A DNA stretch of 64,000 nucleotides from Parietaria judaica (lineage: Eukaryota; Streptophyta; Magnoliopsida; Rosales; Urticaceae): positions 11,059,001-11,123,000 of the forward strand of contig OX940869.1 of assembly GCA_954871525.1 (NCBI GenBank). The letters are read 5' to 3'. Position 1 is the stretch's first letter. Each line of letters begins with the position of its first letter. Positions 62,101-64,000 of this stretch are shown piece after piece. The position numbers and the translations under genes were made by a program. The notes beneath the pieces were generated by a model. That model was not told where the DNA came from, did no database searches, and worked only from the letters and a program-made list of their open reading frames with translations.

Positions 62101-63043
62101 CTCCATGATTCCTGCTGCGGCACTCTATTGCATAGTGTCCGAGCTTCTGACAGTTGTAGCGCTTGACCGTGCTCTTGTCTCTTCGGGTCATGGTGCCTTC
62201 CTGACGGGGTGCGCTGCTGCCGCGACCTCGTCCTCGTCCACGGCCTCTACCACGTGATCGGATATCTCCGTCGTACCCACTCCAACTTGAGGAACTAGAA
62301 GAAAATTCGGCTCCTCTATTTTTCTTCTGTCTCGACACCTATTCTTATGCGTCAGCAAGAGGTGCTTCTCCACTTCTCTGTCACCATAACCCTGAAGTCT
62401 CTCTTCGTGGACTTTGACGCGACCGACAACCTCCTCAACCGACATGGTCTTAAGGTCGCCAAACTGCTCAATCGACGTCACGATCTGCATGTATCTGTGT
62501 GGTACGGCTCTCAAAAACTTCTTGACGACGGTGATTTCGTCCACCTTGTCGCCTAACGAGCGGATACCAGTCATGATGGATGTGAGTTTCATGGCGAAGT
62601 CGTCTACCGACTCACCGTCCCTCATTCGAAGAACCTCGAATTCACTTTTCAAGGTTTGAACCTTTGCTTCTCGGACGCGCTCTGCGCCCATATGCAAGAT
62701 TCTCAGCGTCTCCCATCTCCCATGCTTCTTTTGCGGAATCCTTCTAGGCGATCATGAGAAGGATGTCTTCCGGAACTCCTTGATAGATGGCGGCGAGAGC
62801 CATCCTATCTTTACATACTTCGACCTCTCCGTCTTCGACTGCCTCCCAAACTCCTTGGGCTTGCAGGTTTACCCGCATCTTCAACGCCCACACCGAGTAG
62901 TTGCTTTTCGTGAGCATCGGAAAATTGAGCGTTATGTTTCTTTCTTTCTCAATTTTCATTGCTGCCATATCTCCTCCGATGGCTTTGCTCGGTGACGGCA
63001 TGTGCTTCGGCATCTGGCTCTGATACCAAATGTTGGTTCCCAC
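59162..63043 (-). pseudogene. Degenerate Ty1/copia polyprotein
   Basis: Minus-strand fragments in order are as follows. Gag N-terminus (FPMLTKSNYSVWALKMRVNL, about 63043-62744). Gag core and zinc knuckle (YNCQKLGHYAIEC, 62697-61928, first Cys of the usual CYNC now Arg). Protease (WYLDNGASNHMTGD, 61872-61450, with DNGA in place of the usual D(S/T)GA). Integrase (VHVDLCGPI, DDYSRWMWLY, TDRGGEFTS, TPQQNG, 61285-60329). Reverse transcriptase (WVYKLKKDTEG, DVKSAFLNGDLEEEVYVKQP, YVDDLIV, 60238-59162). Several stops and frameshifts break it, including KG-stop-VQKHG at about 59992 where Y is expected. RNase H is missing beyond 59162. Integrase-to-reverse-transcriptase order identifies copia, not gypsy. 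Confidence 0.92.
63016..63028 (-). promoter_or_regulatory. Primer-binding site of the copia element
   Basis: On the minus strand TGGTATCAGAGCC lies between the LTR and gag. It is complementary to the 3' end of initiator tRNA-Met, the usual copia primer. Confidence 0.88.
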
Positions 63044-63489
63044 GAATAATGATCACTGCCAAAATAACACACCACACAAACAATGCGACAAACAGCAAAG
63101 CAAACACAACCTCTTTCGATAAGAACTAACGTTCGCACAAAACCACACACACTACTCTCTGTATATGCTATATATATATAAAAATATAGAGGAATATATA
63201 TGCACCTAATGGCTGTAATGGCTAAGTGGAAGAATAAACAGTGGAGGAAAAAGTTTCTCTCTGATTAAATGGAGGCGTCGAAATACAAAACAAAGGAGTT
63301 AATAAAATGAATAACATGCTGCAGTATTTAAAGAGAAACAAATGAAACCCTAGGTAACTAATAATCGACGCTAACAGCACCTAGAGAATAGCTAACAAAC
63401 ATGACTTGAATAAATTCAATTGACTAGAATAAAAACTATTCTAATAAACCAACGATCAGACTTTGAACAAGTCAATGTTTATCTTCACA
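63031..63489 (-). repeat. 5' LTR of the copia element
   Basis: The LTR begins two bases from the primer site (TGTTGGTTCCCACG on the plus strand) and probably ends TTATCTTCACA, so on its own strand it reads TGTGAAGATAAACA...GGAACCAACA. A TATA-rich stretch lies at about 63166-63185. No matching 3' LTR is seen. The LTR at 59081 starts differently, so two copia elements are joined here. Confidence 0.6.
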
Positions 63490-63795
63490 CCCTTAATCTA
63501 TAATCTTAGTGTCTACGTCTCGCGCGACGAGCGATTCGGCCATGTAAAGATGTCGGATTCCTTGCTTTCGAACGGAAGTCGTTGGCTCATGCCATCATAC
63601 CTGCACTGGAAAGCTTTCTAGACGGCACTGAATCGTGGGATAGCTTTCAAGAAATAGACAACTTGTATAAACAAGGGTTTAAGGTACCGGTTGCGGTGCT
63701 CGATTTCATAAGAAGGAACGTACCATTCGAGATTCTTGAGGAGATCTTCCGAACGGACGGCGAACAATTCGTCACATATCCTTTGCCTGATGTAC
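63490..63795 (+). pseudogene. 9-lipoxygenase pseudogene, later exon fragment
   Basis: Reading on from about 63490 the frame gives LSVYVSRDERFGHVKMSD. A one-base loss in GATTTCCTT (now GATTCCTT, about 63555) then shifts to FLAFERKSLAHAIIPALESF through VPFEILEEIFRTDGEQFVTY and PLPD. This is the plant lipoxygenase segment YVPRDERFGHxKMSDFLAY to EIFRTDGExFxxxPxPQV, which follows the PLAT domain. It ends at a GTACGT donor-like sequence. It has the same orientation and family as the exons at 43343-47173, so it is the next surviving piece of that gene. The residues between (TYLPSETP... in relatives) are missing. Confidence 0.88.
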
Positions 63796-63810
63796 GTAAT
63801 TAAAGGTACA

Positions 63811-64000
63811 TATCAGTTCTCGTGTGTTGAGACTCCTCAGCAGAATTCGGTGGCTGAAAGGAAGCATCAACACCTTCTCAATGTTGCACGAGCACTCTAT
63901 TTCCAATCCAAGGTACCTATCGCTTTCTGGTCTGAGTGTTTATTAACTGCAACATACTTAATTAATAGGACCCCCACTGCTATTCTTGAAAATAAAAGTC
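63811..64000 (+). pseudogene. Copia integrase fragment running off the window
   Basis: A frame on the plus strand reads SCVETPQQNSVAERKHQHLL, then ARALYFQSKVPIAFWSECLL and TATYLINRTPTAILENKS. It matches the C-terminal part of copia integrase (TPQQNGVVERKHQHLLNVAR). It is open to the window edge. Only about 20 bases separate it from the lipoxygenase remnant, with no LTR between, so the insertion is broken or recombined on its left side. Confidence 0.85.

Overview
The window is nuclear DNA of a flowering plant, most likely a eudicot. Genes have short exons and GT/AG introns, there is a nuclear tRNA-Ala, and the protein families are plant-specific: uclacyanin, an ILR3-type bHLH, a plant beta-amylase and a plant lipoxygenase. 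The spaces between genes are AT-rich and crowded with transposable elements. I cannot name the species. All gene models are read from the sequence by eye, without transcript support.

Region 1 (1-30 kb) is gene-bearing. It holds a two-exon uclacyanin-like phytocyanin (+, 5717-6854), a six-exon bHLH subgroup IVc iron-response factor (-, 7927-10609) and a single-exon proline-rich membrane-anchored protein (-, 21558-22055). Between them lie many small elements whose target-site duplications (TSDs) can be read directly. These include hAT MITEs, Mutator-like foldback MITEs, a 790-bp solo LTR with a perfect 5-bp TSD, and a Ty3/gypsy gag remnant with an initiator-tRNA primer site. A 4.6-kb hAT element at 24.5-29.1 kb carries an apparently intact three-exon, 855-codon transposase on the minus strand but has lost one recognisable end. 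A rearranged internal-deletion derivative of the same family lies at 17.0-18.5 kb, nested inside a foldback MITE.

Region 2 (30-36 kb) holds a cytosolic-type beta-amylase (+, exons 30881-35694). Its reading frame is intact and both catalytic glutamates are present. Introns 1 and 3 host SINE-like and MITE insertions, and the last codons and stop lie in a 56-bp triplication. A tRNA-Ala(AGC) follows on the minus strand.

Region 3 (36-64 kb) is a nested retrotransposon block that has destroyed a 9-lipoxygenase gene. Lipoxygenase exons 1 and 2 (43343-47173) contain an in-frame TGA. A piece of a later exon, with a frameshift, reappears at 63.5-63.8 kb. The block contains two related Tat-like Ty3/gypsy elements in opposite orientations. 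Element 1 (+, 36099 to about 42970) is 3' truncated. Element 2 (-, 49463-58983) has two LTRs and a 5-bp ATAAG TSD. Neither shows a recognisable reverse transcriptase or integrase. Both carry a gag with a long tandem-repeat region, the same in-frame TAG inside gag, and an antisense reading frame near the 3' side, so they look like a non-autonomous family. Element 2 sits inside the 3' LTR of a copia element. A second, degenerate copia polyprotein (-, 59162-63043) and the start of a third copia fragment (+, 63811-64000) complete the block.

The most unusual items are the tandemly duplicated 63-bp exon in the bHLH gene, the shared stop codon and antisense ORFs of the non-autonomous gypsy family, the intact hAT transposase with one missing end beside its scrambled derivative, and the lipoxygenase split by about 16 kb of nested elements.
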